A program made the position numbers and the translations under genes. Below the pieces are notes generated by a model. That model searched no databases, was not told the DNA's origin, and saw only the letters and a list, made by a program, of their open reading frames with translations. Of a stretch of DNA of 64,000 nucleotides, positions 44,846 to 56,614 are shown in pieces. Numbering within the stretch: position 1 is the first letter of the stretch; every line of letters starts with the position of its first letter. Source of the stretch: Candidula unifasciata (Eukaryota > Mollusca > Gastropoda > Stylommatophora > Geomitridae); the NCBI GenBank assembly GCA_905116865.2, contig CAJHNH020002072.1, positions 10,001 through 74,000 on the forward strand, written 5' to 3'.

Positions 44846-46375
44846 CACGTCAGAACTATCTACTGTGCTCTAGTGTTACTGCACGTCAGAACTATCTACC
44901 GTGCTCTAGTGTTACTGCACGTCAGAACTATCTACCGTGCTCTAGTGTAACTGCACGTGAGAACTATCTACCGTGCTCTAGTGTAACTGCACGTCAGAAC
45001 TATCTATCGTGCTCTAGTTTTACTGCACGTGAGAACTATCTACCGTGCTCTAGTGTTACTGCACGTCAGAACTATCTACCGTGCTCTAGTGTAACTGCAC
45101 GTCAGAACTATCTACCGTGCTCTAGTGTAACTGCACGTCAGAACTATCTACCGTGCTCTAGTGTTACTGCACGTCAGAACTATCTACCGTGCTCTAGTGT
45201 AACTGCACGTCAGAACTATCTACCGTGCTCTAGTGTAACTGCACGTCAGAACTATCTACCGTGCTCTAGTGTTATTGCATGCACGTCAGAACTATCTACC
45301 GTGCTCTAGTGTTACTGCACGTGAGAACTATCTACCGTGCTCTAGTGTAACTGCACGTCAGAACTATCTACCGTGCTCTAGTGTAACTGCACGTGAGAAC
45401 TATCTACCGTGCTCTAGTGTTACTGCACGTGAGAACTATCTACCGTGCTCTAGTGTAACTGCACGTCAGAACTATCTACCGTGCTCTAGTGTAACTGCAC
45501 GTGAGAACTATCTACCGTGCTCTAGTGTTACTGCACGTCAGAACTATCTACCGTGCTCTAGTGTAACTGCACGTCAGAACTATCTACCGTGCTCTAGTGT
45601 TACTGCACGTCAGAACTATCTACCGTGCTCTAGTGTAACTGCACGTGAGAACTATCTACCGTGCTCTAGTTTAACTGCACGTCAGAACTATCTACTGTGC
45701 TCTAGTGTAACTGCACGTCAGAACTATCTACCGTGCTCTAGTGTTACTGCACGTCAGAACTATCTACCGTGCTCTAGTGTAACTGCACGTGAGAACTATC
45801 TACCGTGCTCTAGTTTAACTGCACGTCAGAACTATCTACCGTGCTCTAGTGTTACTGCACGTGAGAACTATCTACCGTGCTCTAGTGTTACTGCACGTCA
45901 GAACTATCTACCGTGCTCTAGTGTTACTGCACGTAAGAACTATCTACCGTGCTCTAGTGTAACTGCACGTCAGAACTATCTACCGTGCTCTAGTGTTACT
46001 GCACGTCAGAACTATCTACCGTGCTCTAGTGTTACTGCACGTCAGAACTATCTACCGTGCTCTAGTGTTACTGCACGTGAGAACTATCTACCGTGCTCTA
46101 GTGTAACTGCACGTCAGAACTATCTACCGTGCTCTAGTGTTACTGCACGTCAGAACTATCTACCGTGCTCTAGTGTTACTGCACGTCAGAACTATCTACC
46201 GTGCTCTAGTGTTACTGCACGTCAGAACTATCTACCGTGCTCTAGTGTTACTGCACGTCAGAACTATCTACCGTGCTCTAGTGTTTTTGCACGTCAGAAC
46301 TATTTACCGTGCTCTAGTGTAACTGCACGTCAGAACTATCTACCGTGCTCTAGTGTTACTGCACGTGAGAACTAA
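44846..46375 (+). repeat. 36-bp minisatellite, about 42 copies
   Basis: The unit includes GTGTTACTGCACGTCAGAAC and TATCTACCGTGCTCTA. The common variants are GTGTAAC/GTGTTAC and CACGTC/CACGTG. One frame stays open for 368 codons with a 12-residue period. Degenerate units continue to about 46500. Confidence 0.96.
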
Positions 46376-46499
46376 TCTGCTGTGCTTCCTGTCAACAGCT
46401 CCATGCAGACATGTGACGACACAGTGTAACTGAAGGTGGGAACTAATCTACCCTGCTTACTCCCAACAGCTCCATGTAGACGTGTGACGAGACATCGGA

Positions 46500-46985
46500 C
46501 TGACTGTTGACCCAGTTTTCGACATTTTACTCATGATATCGCCTTTTACGCAGCGTTTGTTTCCGGGGGTGAGCGCTTGTGTGAGACGGTGAGTTATTTG
46601 ATCTCTTTGTGGAAATTACGTTATGATATTGTTGCCTGATGGGTTCCCTTCAAAGGTATAACACTTGAGACAATTGAGATCCCGATTAAGATAATGGCAG
46701 ATCTGCGTCTTAGAGGTAGGAGAACGCCTTTCACAATTTCATGATCCTTGAAGTATAAGGGCTCAAGCTCCGTTGCAGACGGTTTGACAGCAAAAGGAAA
46801 TTGTTCTGAAGCATTCCGACTGTGGTATGAGAGTCGCACTGTGGAAGAGATTAAGCCTGCCATGTAGATAGTAATAGCACTACAGTCAACCTTTATTAAG
46901 GAGACGGCACACATGTTTTCCTTTCTTACTGAGATAATGAGAATCTGAGGCTTGTGATAAACACTGGAGTTACAGGCCGAATGTA
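46500..46985. other. unassigned DNA before the Tigger-like element
   Basis: A minus-strand frame of about 140 codons crosses into the terminal repeat of the element. I recognise no domain and do not call it a gene. Confidence 0.35.
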
Positions 46986-47159
46986 CAGTGGAACCTCGCT
47001 TAACGAGCATGATTCGTTCCAGAATCATACTCGTTAAACGAAACACTCGTTATGCGAAACAATTTTTCTCATATAAATTAATTTAAAATACGATAATGCG
47101 TTCCATTTCGAAAAGAATACTCACAAAATGCTATGTATAACGTTTGTCCAAAGAAAATT

Positions 47160-47674
47160 ATATACATATTGTCAAGGAGAGTGAATCATCTTCATTGTTT
47201 CTTCCACTGCGGAACGAACCCACCTGGAATGCGAATTCGATTTGCAGAAAAGAAGATTGTTGCGTTTCTGTTGCCTCCTCCTCTGACAAACTTTCCTCCA
47301 AAACTTCTTGCTGTGAAACACAATGCAACTCCATAAGTTCTTGGGTGGTCAGTTTTTGGCTGTGCTCTTCCACAAGCTCTTCGCAATCACTGTTATCCAT
47401 CTACAATCCCATGATAGTGGCCAAAGACACGATCTCATTATCTACAGGTCCCACGGGTACTGTCTCGAATCCCTCAAAGTCACAAATCGGCAACGCTCTC
47501 CAAGCAGAAGTTAGGGTTCACTTGTAAATCCCCTTTGCCCCCCCCCCCCTTTTGTCGATAATTTTGAGGCAGGGAACGATGAGGAAGTGATTTTTCCAAA
47601 ACTCTCTGAGAGTGAGGTTGGTCCCTTCAGTCATCTGAAAACAATGCTCGAAAAGTGCTTTAGTGTAGAGCTTC
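47160..47674 (-). pseudogene. Tigger-like transposase, C-terminal half
   Basis: From 47674 leftward the minus strand reads KKLYTKALFEHCFQMTEG, TNLTLREFWKNHFLIV, then after a damaged stretch FEGFETVPV, and EELVEEHSQKLTTQELMELH with HCVSQQEVLEESLSEEE. This is the conserved post-catalytic region of Tigger/TIGD-type DDE transposases. It continues directly from the catalytic fragment at 56615-56741, with the piggyBac TTAA between them. Confidence 0.85.
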
Positions 47675-48549
47675 TTAACCCTTTCGCTGCTATGGACGTC
47701 TTTTCCCGATTTCCCGTACGCTGCTACGCCCGTCTTTGGACGTTATTTTTTTTCCTGACCCCCAGTGCTATGGACGTCCTAAGCCGTTTTTGGACTTTTC
47801 TTACAGATTTCTGTTACCCTCGTATTTAATTGGCTGAAGGGCAATATACATTAGCTATATTTAGATAAAACTGACCCATTTACATATGATTTAAAGCACT
47901 GGCCGATAATCAGATACTTGACACCGATTCGCTTGACATTCGGCTGAGTCAGTCTTGACTGGTTGTTTGACATTCGGCGTTGCGGGTGGAGTTTCAGTAG
48001 CCAGTTACAGCACCATTTTGTAATCGATTGTAGTAGTGGGAGTTCGTTGCCCCACTGCTACTAGTAATAGTCTCTGTGATCGAGTAGCAAGGTTTGCTTA
48101 CCTTCCAGACTCAGTCGCTCAGACCTTTTCGGCTGACTCTGCCAGAATCGGTACGCCATTGCACGGACATAGATCGCTGAGTTCCTACACGGCTTGATCT
48201 GTCCGGCTGGCTACTCGAGGAAAGGTATCGATCGCTTGAATTGGTTCGGTGAACGGTCGGGCTTGGTTAGCTGCCGGCAACACGATCTACACAGGTGACC
48301 AGTGTTATATTTTCCAAGGACATCACAAGAAGTCTCGGTATACTGGAACATACCGAGCCGAGGATCACCAGAGGAAGGAACAACGCCCTAGGTAATTATA
48401 GTCTACTTCATAAACACTTTAAACCGTGACTTAGGGCGTGCGTTTAACCTCTAAAAACAATCGTAAAATTTTACAAACTTTTCAAGTTACTGAGCAAATT
48501 AAAATGCCAACGACGAGGGCCAATTCAAGAGCCAGAAACCAACACCGAC

Positions 48550-50181
48550 ATGCCTGACCGGCCCGGCGCACCTGAAACGCCAGGACCGCCATCACAGGGG
48601 ACCGCTCCCACAGAACCGACAAAAGCAGCTGCTACCCAGGGCAAAAGCTATGCCGAGAAAGTAACCGGGGGAGCGGCCAAACCCAAAAACACTTCAAGCA
48701 AGTTAGCCCCTGGGGCCGCACCCCAGAAAACGTCAGCCGTGACCACACCCCGGAAGGCGGTCGCGGTACAGACAACAAAGGGGAGGCTGCCCAAGGGCCT
48801 GGCTCCGATCCCGGAAACTTACGAACCAACACCGAAACTGGCAAACGACGCTGCGGTTATTCGGGTGAAAATCTCACCAATCGATACGCCGGAGGCGTCG
48901 CTCTTCAGTCTTGAACATCGTGACCTCATAACAGTCATCGAAACGGGCATCGGCAGCAAATCGGTCAGCCGAATCCTTGCAATGAAGGCATTCTTTATTG
49001 CATTCCTCAACTGTGCGGCGCTCACAGGAGACCTACTCACACGTCTCAAAAGTTCAGGCGAGCAACAATTCGTGACCTGCGCGCACAAAGCCAAGGTGGC
49101 AATTGAAATCATGAAGGACACAATTGTTATTGCTGTGAAAGGCGTGGACACGAGACTTGAAACGGCGAGAGTTACAGACATAATGAGGCTGGAGAATCCG
49201 AATCTTGAGATAATCAGCGTAAAAAGGATTAAGAAGGGAAACGGTGATCCCACCTCCATTTTGAAAGTCACTCTAGCCGGAAGGGACCTACCCGCAAACA
49301 TCCTTATCAACAGTAAGGGAAAATTCTTTGAGAAGTTTATTCCCCGTGTGACCCAATGTCCCAAATGTCAGGTCTTTGGACATTCTCTTAGGAATTGCAG
49401 GAACCGACTTCCGGTCTGCAAGTTCTGCTCCCAAAATCACTGGGCTAAAGAATGCCAAAAATCGAAAGACGACACAAACTGGAAGGCCAGCAACCTGGAA
49501 CGGAAATGTGCGAACTGTAAAGGGAACCACAGCTCCAGATACCAAGGTTGCCCTGCACTCAAAGCTACCAAAATAGCATGGCGAGAGGCTAACCTGACCA
49601 ACACACCCATTAAAGTCGTCAGGTGGAACCAATCCCAGAAAAAATCACCGCAAGAAATCCAGTCGGACATACGCATACTTCAGGCCACACTCACGGCGCA
49701 AGCACATGCACCCAAGCACGTCGCCATCGCAAACAGCCCGCCACCAGTGGCGACGCCAGCAAACGACAGCGAGGAGGTGTGTGCCCTGAAAAAAGAGGTA
49801 GCCGAGTTGAGGAAAGCACTCAGCATAGAAAAGAAAGAAAACTTAGCAAACAAAGCGAAAGCCCAAGCACTGGAAGTTCAAGTCCGAGACCTGACAACAC
49901 ATGCACAAGTAGTCGACCTAGATCTGGAAGAGGCGAAACGCCGCATAACCGAGCTCGACAACAAAGTTGAAAAAGCTAGAACCGAACCAGACCACCAGTG
50001 GGAGGCTCTCCTCAACAAACTATACTCGACTATCGACGACAAAATAAAAAACGGCATAGACGAATATGCACGCTTCAACAGCCCCCCTCGAGATGACACC
50101 GAGGAAGAAGAAACATCGGCAGACACAAGTGCCGCGGGCAGTGACCCGTCTGACAGTGAAAACCAGCCAGACGCCCTGTAG
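48550..50181 (+). CDS. LINE ORF1, gag-like RNA-binding protein
   Basis: An intact 543-codon frame beginning MPDRPGAPETPG. The upstream ATG at 48504 ends at a stop just before the start, so 48550 is preferred. The N-terminal 100 residues are P/A/T rich. A globular region follows, then three zinc knuckles near residues 265-340: CPKCQVFGHSLRNC (CX2CX4HX4C), CKFCSQNHWAKEC (CX2CX3HX4C) and CANCKGNHSSRYQGC (CX2CX3HX6C). A coiled coil follows at about residues 410-480 (ALKKEVAELRKALSIEKKEN), and the tail is acidic. Such proteins bind the element RNA and form the RNP. The frame ends 55 bases before ORF2. It resembles the ORF1 at 6154-7894. Confidence 0.9.
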   Translation: MPDRPGAPETPGPPSQGTAPTEPTKAAATQGKSYAEKVTGGAAKPKNTSSKLAPGAAPQKTSAVTTPRKAVAVQTTKGRLPKGLAPIPETYEPTPKLANDAAVIRVKISPIDTPEASLFSLEHRDLITVIETGIGSKSVSRILAMKAFFIAFLNCAALTGDLLTRLKSSGEQQFVTCAHKAKVAIEIMKDTIVIAVKGVDTRLETARVTDIMRLENPNLEIISVKRIKKGNGDPTSILKVTLAGRDLPANILINSKGKFFEKFIPRVTQCPKCQVFGHSLRNCRNRLPVCKFCSQNHWAKECQKSKDDTNWKASNLERKCANCKGNHSSRYQGCPALKATKIAWREANLTNTPIKVVRWNQSQKKSPQEIQSDIRILQATLTAQAHAPKHVAIANSPPPVATPANDSEEVCALKKEVAELRKALSIEKKENLANKAKAQALEVQVRDLTTHAQVVDLDLEEAKRRITELDNKVEKARTEPDHQWEALLNKLYSTIDDKIKNGIDEYARFNSPPRDDTEEEETSADTSAAGSDPSDSENQPDAL

Positions 50182-50236
50182 ACACACACACAAGACCATT
50201 CAAAAACGCACATAACCAACAGACCAAAAACCGACA

Positions 50237-53200
50237 ATGAAAGACACCAATATAAGAATTGTCCAGTGGAACTGCAGGGGAATCAAGAACCTTCTAGGCA
50301 TAATTAATCAGCTTGAGGGTGACTTGACAATCATAGCCCTGCAGGAGACACTCCTTAAACCCACCGACCGATTCAAACATCGCGGTTACACCATCTACAG
50401 ACACGACCGCACGAAGGACACAAGGGGCGGGGGAGTGGCAATCCTCGTACCCAACCGAATCCGAGTGATCAGTCAAGAGACTTTCGACACGAAAAACTGT
50501 GAAGTCATATCAGTGACGATCGCCGGCATTCGGAAAGAACTAAAACTAATAAACGTGTACTGCCCAGCTGGGAAACTAGAAGCGACAGACACTGACCAAC
50601 TGAAAACAAAACTACAACCAAGGACGATAATCCTCGGAGATTTCAACTGCCACCATCCGGGTTTCGGTAGTCTCACTGCAAACGGTGGGGGGAACAGGTT
50701 AATGGAGTTCGTAGAAGAGAACGAGCTCACCATTCTCAACGATGGCTCCTTTACCAGAATAAACCCCAGCCGGAGAATGAGAGACACAGTGGTCGACATC
50801 ACCATGACCACACCCGACCTGACAGGCTGCCAGTGGGTGATCTCCGAAGATTCCAATTCAGACCACCTCCCGATATCTATATACCTTAACGCACAAGCAT
50901 GCACCAACGAAGACAGCCTCAGACCCACCTTCAACTACAAAAAAGCAAACTGGGAAATGTTTCAGCGACAGCTAGACGAAACCAAACTAGTACGTGACCT
51001 AGGCGAAAGCCTAGAGGACTACACCGAAAGACTCACGAACACTATCCTGGTAGCAGCTATCAGAAACATTCCCAACAAAAACATGCCTAGCCACCTCTGC
51101 AACAAGCAGCACCGACCCACCAATCCACAAGCACGTAAAAGGAAACCGCCTGTGGGCTGGTGGAACGACAAATGTCAGACGGCAATTGATGAACGAAAAA
51201 GGGCTCTGCAAAGATTCAGGCGCAACAAAACCAATGCAAATCTTGCCGAATACAGAATCCAGAGAAATGCGGCCAACAGAACCATCTTTAAATCCAAAGA
51301 GGCCCACTGGAAACTTTCTGTCAGACCCTGGATCCGAGCACCCCCGCCAGTAAAGTGTGGGCCCAAATTAAGGCCATTCAGGGGAACAAAAAGTCGACTC
51401 GAATCCCCACTATCAAAACACCGAGATTAGCGATCACGGACAAAGAAAAAGCCGACCTGTTCGGTCAATATTTTTACGAGATCAGCTCAAATGAGAAACT
51501 CGGCCCGGCAGAAAGGGGGAGGCGAGCACGACTTTTAGCGACCGCAGAACTGAAACCTGAACCGGACATTACTGACTACTACCTCGATTCAGACATCACA
51601 GTAGAAGAAGTGACCTCAGCAATCCGGGCGAAAGAGGACACAGCCGCTGGGGCAGACATCTTGAGCTACAAGCTGATGAAAAATGCTCCCCAGCACAACC
51701 GTCCAGTCCATCACGGATCACTATAACGATGTCTGGAGAGAGGGAACAGTCCCACAACAATGGAAACACGCTACAGTCATCCCAGTACCGAAACCTCACA
51801 GGGACACGCAGAGTCTGGACTCATACCGGCCTATATCACTGACCTCCCACATGGGAAAGGTACTGGAGACTGTAGTCACCAAGAGAATTAACTTCCACCT
51901 GGAAAAACACCAAAAATACAGCAGCACGCAATCCGGCTTCAGAGCCAACCGATCCTCAATTGACCAGGTGATCAAGCTAGAAGATCACGTCAAGTGTGGG
52001 TTCCTGAAACAAGAAAAAACAACCGCCATCTTTCTAGACCTGACCAGCGCTTTCGACACCTGCTGGAGGGAAGCTGCAATCAGGAAACTGAGCGTAGTTG
52101 GAATTGTAGGGAAAACTCTCAACTATATCAAGAGCTTCCTACAAGACCGAACCTTCTCAGTAGCAGTCAAAAACGAAAGGTCGGCAATCCACAAGCAAGA
52201 GAACGGCACCCCACAGGGCTCGGTGATTTCCCCTGTTATCTTCTCCATCCTCGTGAACGATCTCGCGGAGGCCATAGGGGTCGACAATGTCGGTCTGTCC
52301 CAGTACGCTGACGACTGCGCAATATGGTGCTCTAGCGTCCTCATAGAACACGCCGTCGATCAGCTGCAGGAGGCGGCCAACAATGTAGCAGGATGGATGG
52401 AGAAGTGGGGCTTCAGAATCAACCCAACGAAATCCGTCCAGATGATATTTCACTGGAAAAGGAAATGGTGGGCACGTAGTGACTCTGAAACCCGCATCGT
52501 GATAAACGGGCAAAGAATACCGAGGAAAACACAAACGACATTCCTAGGAATGTTACTTGACCAACAGATGAACTGGAACCCACACATAAAGCAAACCATC
52601 ACCAGATGCTCCAACAACAACAACCTTCTTAGAATAATCAAAGGGTCCGGATGGGGTGCGCACACCCGAACCCTACTGAACTTCTATAAGGCGTTCGTCA
52701 GAAGCAAGCTCGAATACGGATGTGTCGTATACGATGCTGCCTCCGACGCACAAAAAGCTCTTCTAGACCGAATTCAGAACGAGTCAATGAGAATCATCCT
52801 GGGGGTAGGGAAAGGAGCCAGTCACGAAGCCATGGAGGTAGCACTAGGTCTCATACCACTAAGCCTACGCAGAAGACAACTGAGGCACAGCTACTGGTCT
52901 CAAACATCGCTCGACCCACACCACCCTGCCGCCCAGGCGCTGACTGTTCATGAATATCCATGGTCGAAAACCAGCATCCCACTACATACATTCCAAAGAC
53001 CAGCATCCTGGAAAACGGCAGCAGAACTGAACACCATCAACAACAGCGGTATAAGGTACCACCCGACCACCCCAACCTGGGAGCTTAAAATTCCGTACAC
53101 GGACGAAAGCCTGGCGCACGAAATCGACAAAAACCAGGCCATCCTCGATGCAAGGTCGAGAGTCGACGAGTACATCCGGAATGCTGAAGTAGACACCATG

Positions 53201-54029
53201 ATTATCTACACAGACGGCTCCAAAACCAGTACGGGTGCGGTCGGCGCAGGGGTCTTCATACCAGCCTTAAAAACAACCCACGAATATAGGCTCACTGACG
53301 ATACAGCAGTATGCACGGCAGAGCTGGTAGGGATACTAAAAGCACTGGAGCTAGCCTGCGAAAGGCCGCCCATTAAGCTCCTTATCCTCACCGACTCGCT
53401 GTCATCTGTCCAGTCATTAAAAGACTATTCGAAAGTGAGCCGACAAGACCTGAAAGAAGAAATCCTGACTTTGTCAACCAGACTGAGGAGCCTGGGATGC
53501 CAGGTAACCATTGGCTGGATCCCAGCTCACATAGGTATCGAAGGCAACGAAGCAGCAGACAGAGCGGCAAAAAGAGGCACCAGCAGCCCTAACACAGTGT
53601 TCACGGGACTGGGCAAAAACAGAACAAAAAGCAGTCATCAGAAACAACGTCTGCAAAGATTGGTCCCAGCAGTGGTCGACCAGCGATAAAGGCAGAATCG
53701 CCTACAAATTACTAAAACAACCCAGTCTTAAGAACCAAGTGCAAGCGCCGACAAAAATACCTGTCATCCGCAAGCTGTGGAAGATGCGACTAGGGTGTTG
53801 GACAGACCGATTCCGCACGCCTGTGTGTCAGGAATGCAGGGCCAACAACTCTATGGAACACTTCCTGCTGAACTGCAAAACCTACGAACCTGAAAGACAA
53901 GATCTTGTGTTACACTTTAGAGCAAGAAACGAACCAATGACTGTCGAAAACTGCCTCAGCGTGAGCGCTGAGGACCATGTCCAGCGACTCGTCAAGCAGT
54001 TCATTTCAAGAACGGGGAAAGCGATCTGA
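50237..54029 (+). pseudogene. LINE ORF2: APE endonuclease, reverse transcriptase, RNase H, zinc motif (frameshifted)
   Basis: Starts MKDTNIRIVQWNCRGIKN. Endonuclease motifs: QWNCRG, LQET, GGGVAIL, NVYCPA, ILGDFNCHH and SDHLPI. The frame shifts near 51340-51430, shifts back near 51690-51720, and shifts again near 53670-53740. RT motifs: SYRPISLTSHMGKVLE, FLDLTSAFDT (motif A), GTPQGSVISP (motif B), QYADDCAIW (motif C, YADD). RNase H: IIYTDGSK, CTAELVGI, LTDSLS and WIPAHIGIEGNEAADRA, all four acidic residues present. The C-terminal zinc motif is CQECRANNSMEHFLLNC. All catalytic residues are intact, so the damage is recent and limited to the three shifts, or reflects sequencing indels. Nicks target DNA and reverse-transcribes the LINE RNA. 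Confidence 0.92.
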
Positions 54030-54255
54030 GAAGCCATCCCTCAACCCAGAGCTGTACAACCCGACGGGACCTGATCAGATCCTGCGATTACCAGCGGCAC
54101 CTGTCAGGACAGTCTATCCTTCCTCTCACTCTCCCGACCTCGCTTTATGTCCTCTGAAGCATTCCAGCACTCTTCACCTATGCTACTACCTGTCCGCTGG
54201 CGAATAACAACGTAAATGCCAAAGCTGTAACACAAATCTCAAATTAGTATATTTT

Positions 54256-54575
54256 CAGGTGGAAGTGGACAGCGGAACCCACCAAAGGCCACCCGACGCT
54301 CTGAAGCAGCTAGCCAAGGGCATTGCACCAAAGGGGACCAGCACCAGGGAATTCCTGTCTAACTTACGCCACCTTAAATGTATCTATAACAATGCCTTTC
54401 AGTCCCATTTCAGACCCTGCCCTAAGGCCGAAAACCAGCGTGAAGGCCTAAGTGATTACCAAAACTTTAATTAACATTCTTTCAGGCAGAAGTTGACAAC
54501 GGAAACCACCAAAGGCCACCCGACGTTCTGAAGCAAACCGCTGAAGACATTGCACCAAAGGGGACCAGCACTCGG
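54256..54575 (+). repeat. repeated block in the LINE 3' region
   Basis: A block of about 90 bases with CACCAAAGGCCACCCGACG, CATTGCACCAAAGGGGACCA occurs at 54256-54345 and again at 54480-54575, about 223 bases apart and slightly diverged. Confidence 0.85.
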
Positions 54576-54821
54576 TAACTCCAGACTCTCTTAAGCCACC
54601 CCCCCCCCCCCAATCACATGAACATTAACAATGCCTCTAGTTTTATTTCAGGACACTGGATTTCACCCCACGAGAAGTTCCAGCGACGAGAAGCCACATC
54701 TCTCAATCTATCTGTCACTCTCAATCTCCCGACCTCACTATCACATCTACTGGCACATTCGGGCAAACTGACCCTTCATTTGCAGTCTATCTTACCTCCA
54801 CTACTTCTCCACACTCCGTGG

Positions 54822-54878
54822 AAAAAAAAAAAAAAAATTTTTTTTTTTTTTAAATTTTTTTTTTTTTTTTTTTTTGGG
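54822..54878. repeat. A-run/T-run junction
   Basis: About 16 A, about 14 T, AAA, then over 20 T, followed by GGGCCGATCACAACAACAGA. It may be a retrotransposon tail meeting another in reverse, or an assembly join. Confidence 0.7.
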
Positions 54879-55433
54879 CCGATCACAACAACAGATTGTG
54901 ACGGCCCTGTTTGTCCTGAAAAGGAACATTGTTCGTATCGACGGAGCAACGGATATTTGTTTGGCTTTTTTCCGGCGGCTTTTAGATCGGCAACCAAGCA
55001 GCAACAGGGCACCAGCACAGCGACCAGCACGAGGCAAGCCAAGCACCAGCAACAGTCAGCTAGTACCCTTCAATATCATCGCAAAGAGATCTGGATCACA
55101 CCAGAACCCAAAACCGCAAACAACGCAGCACAGCAAGGAAGCAAACAACGATAATATCAGGTGTGTCTACACACCACAAATAAAAGGAAACCATATAAGA
55201 CAGCAAAGGACCCTTCTTCGATATAGCAGGCCCTCGGGCGGCTGAAAGAGGATCAAGTTTGGAATTTTTCTTGGACAACTGGCAATGGCAATTTTAGGTG
55301 TGTTTAAGGCGTGTTTTCTGCATTTTGCCATAACCCGTTGCTTTGTTTACCGTGACAGCGTGGTCGGTGATCTGTGTATTTTGTACCCTGATATATATTT
55401 GTGCTTTTGGATTATTCTACACTTAGTACAAAA

Positions 55434-56040
55434 TGGCAAGAAAACTTGTTAAAGTTGATGAAGAATTGATGGAGTTTCTGTCAAAAGTGATAGCGACGAT
55501 GACTTTGAAATGTGTACTTCTGACAGTGAACAAGAAGATTTGACTAGGCCATCAGTATCGACTGCTGAAACCGGCGTGTCCAAAAAAAGCTGTTTGCCTG
55601 TCCGACGTCCTCATCGTCGGAATCAGAGAGCAGCGACAATGAAGCGCCATCAAAACGGCAATAAATTGATCAGTTATCTTGATGAACCGATGATTTGAAA
55701 CCAGTAGTGCATAATTTTGATGATTCCAGCTCTATCTGTATTTCTGCTACTGTAAATTCAAACAGTTAAGTCACTAAAATTTCTCGTCTTTCCCGATGGA
55801 CAGACACAGATTCGGACGAACTAATTTTTTTTCTGTCTGTCTGCTAATGCTTAGAACAAAGAAACTCAAAATAGAGTACTTGAGCAAAGACTGTTTGCTA
55901 AAAACTCCCGTAAAATTATTTCAAGGGACATATTTTTACCATTGTTGAGAATCTCAAACATTTCTTAGACAACAGTGCTCATGCAGGCGGCGATAGACTA
56001 CAAACTTAGACACATTATTGATAGTCTGCGCACATCATTC
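55434..56040 (+). pseudogene. piggyBac-like transposase, N-terminal remnant
   Basis: ATG at 55434 gives MARKLVKVDEELMEFL. After a frameshift comes an acidic stretch DSDDDFEMCTSDSEQED, typical of piggyBac N-termini. KIEYLSKDCLLKTPVKLF at about 55870-55925 and DYKLRHIIDSLRTSF at about 55995-56040 match the early conserved region of the DDE_Tnp_1_7 family. The catalytic aspartates are not present. Stops and frameshifts are frequent. Confidence 0.7.
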
Positions 56041-56069
56041 ATTATGATCATTTACACAGCGCGATATGT

Positions 56070-56162
56070 CCAGAGGTAGCATAGTGTAATTGGTATCACG
56101 TTCGCCTTAGAATAGGAGGGTCGTGTGTTCAACCCCCAAAGTTTTTTTTTTTTTTTTTTTTT
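56070..56162 (+). ncRNA. tRNA-like sequence followed by poly-T
   Basis: GAGGTAGCATAGTGTAATTG resembles a tRNA D-arm/A box and GTCGTGTGTTCAACCCCC a T-arm/B box. The anticodon arm (TTCGCCTTAGAATAGG) pairs poorly. About 23 T follow. It is more likely a tRNA-derived SINE or tRNA pseudogene than a working gene. Confidence 0.4.
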
Positions 56163-56614
56163 TAATTATTAATTGTAAATTTTCCTTTGAGTTCCTCCTA
56201 CTTTTCAGCATCGGACGACTTGAGTATATTATTATGAATGAATATTTTTTTTTATTATTTTGGTATGTAATAACATGGTGACTACAAGTAAATATGATTA
56301 AAGTGGCAGCCGTGGTAGATTCGGCAATCAAATTTTGGGATACGTACTGGGAACAGTTCCTCCCATTAATCCCCCCCCCCCCGTTAGTCAAGTTTGTGGG
56401 GCACTATCGTGCCTCTGACTTGTCACCACTCGGACCAACCACACAACTCCCCAGGGTAAAATTTTTTAGGTGAACAAAACATAGCCCTCACCGCGGACGC
56501 ATCTTTTGCGTTTAGAGGATAGAAAAGTATTGCGCACAGCAGAGACTTTTTTTCCCCCATTGCTTAGCACAGGGAGGACAACTATTTCCGGGAACGTAGC
56601 AGCGAAAGGGTTAA

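Larger units (their letters stand above)
47900..55260 (+). mobile_element. I-superfamily LINE with RNase H, near full length
   Basis: A two-ORF LINE: ORF1 48550-50181, ORF2 50237-54029, with 5' leader and a long 3' region. It is inserted in the 5' non-coding part of the piggyBac element. The exact ends and duplication could not be fixed by eye; the limits given are approximate. RNase H plus a C-terminal zinc motif place it in the I superfamily (I, Nimb, Ingi, Loa or similar). Nimb, common in molluscs, is my best guess. Confidence 0.8.
47679..56610 (+). mobile_element. piggyBac-like element, split by a LINE
   Basis: The ends are CCCTTTCGCTGCTATGG at 47679 and the inverted CCCTTTCGCTGCTACGT at 56610, each next to TTAA (47675-47678 and 56611-56614), the piggyBac target. 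TTAA lies inside the Tigger transposase codons (N-F-K). Without the LINE the element is about 1.5-2 kb. The transposase remnant at 55434-56040 is in plus orientation. Internal deletion and a tRNA-like insertion have inactivated it. Confidence 0.87.

Noticed and set aside
45269..46375. 368-codon frame with 12-residue repeats
   Set aside because: The unit is 36 bases, so one frame stays open by chance; no conserved domain or flanking coding sequence.
46621..47046. 141-codon minus-strand frame
   Set aside because: It runs into the Tigger terminal repeat and shows no domain I recognise; not enough to call a gene.
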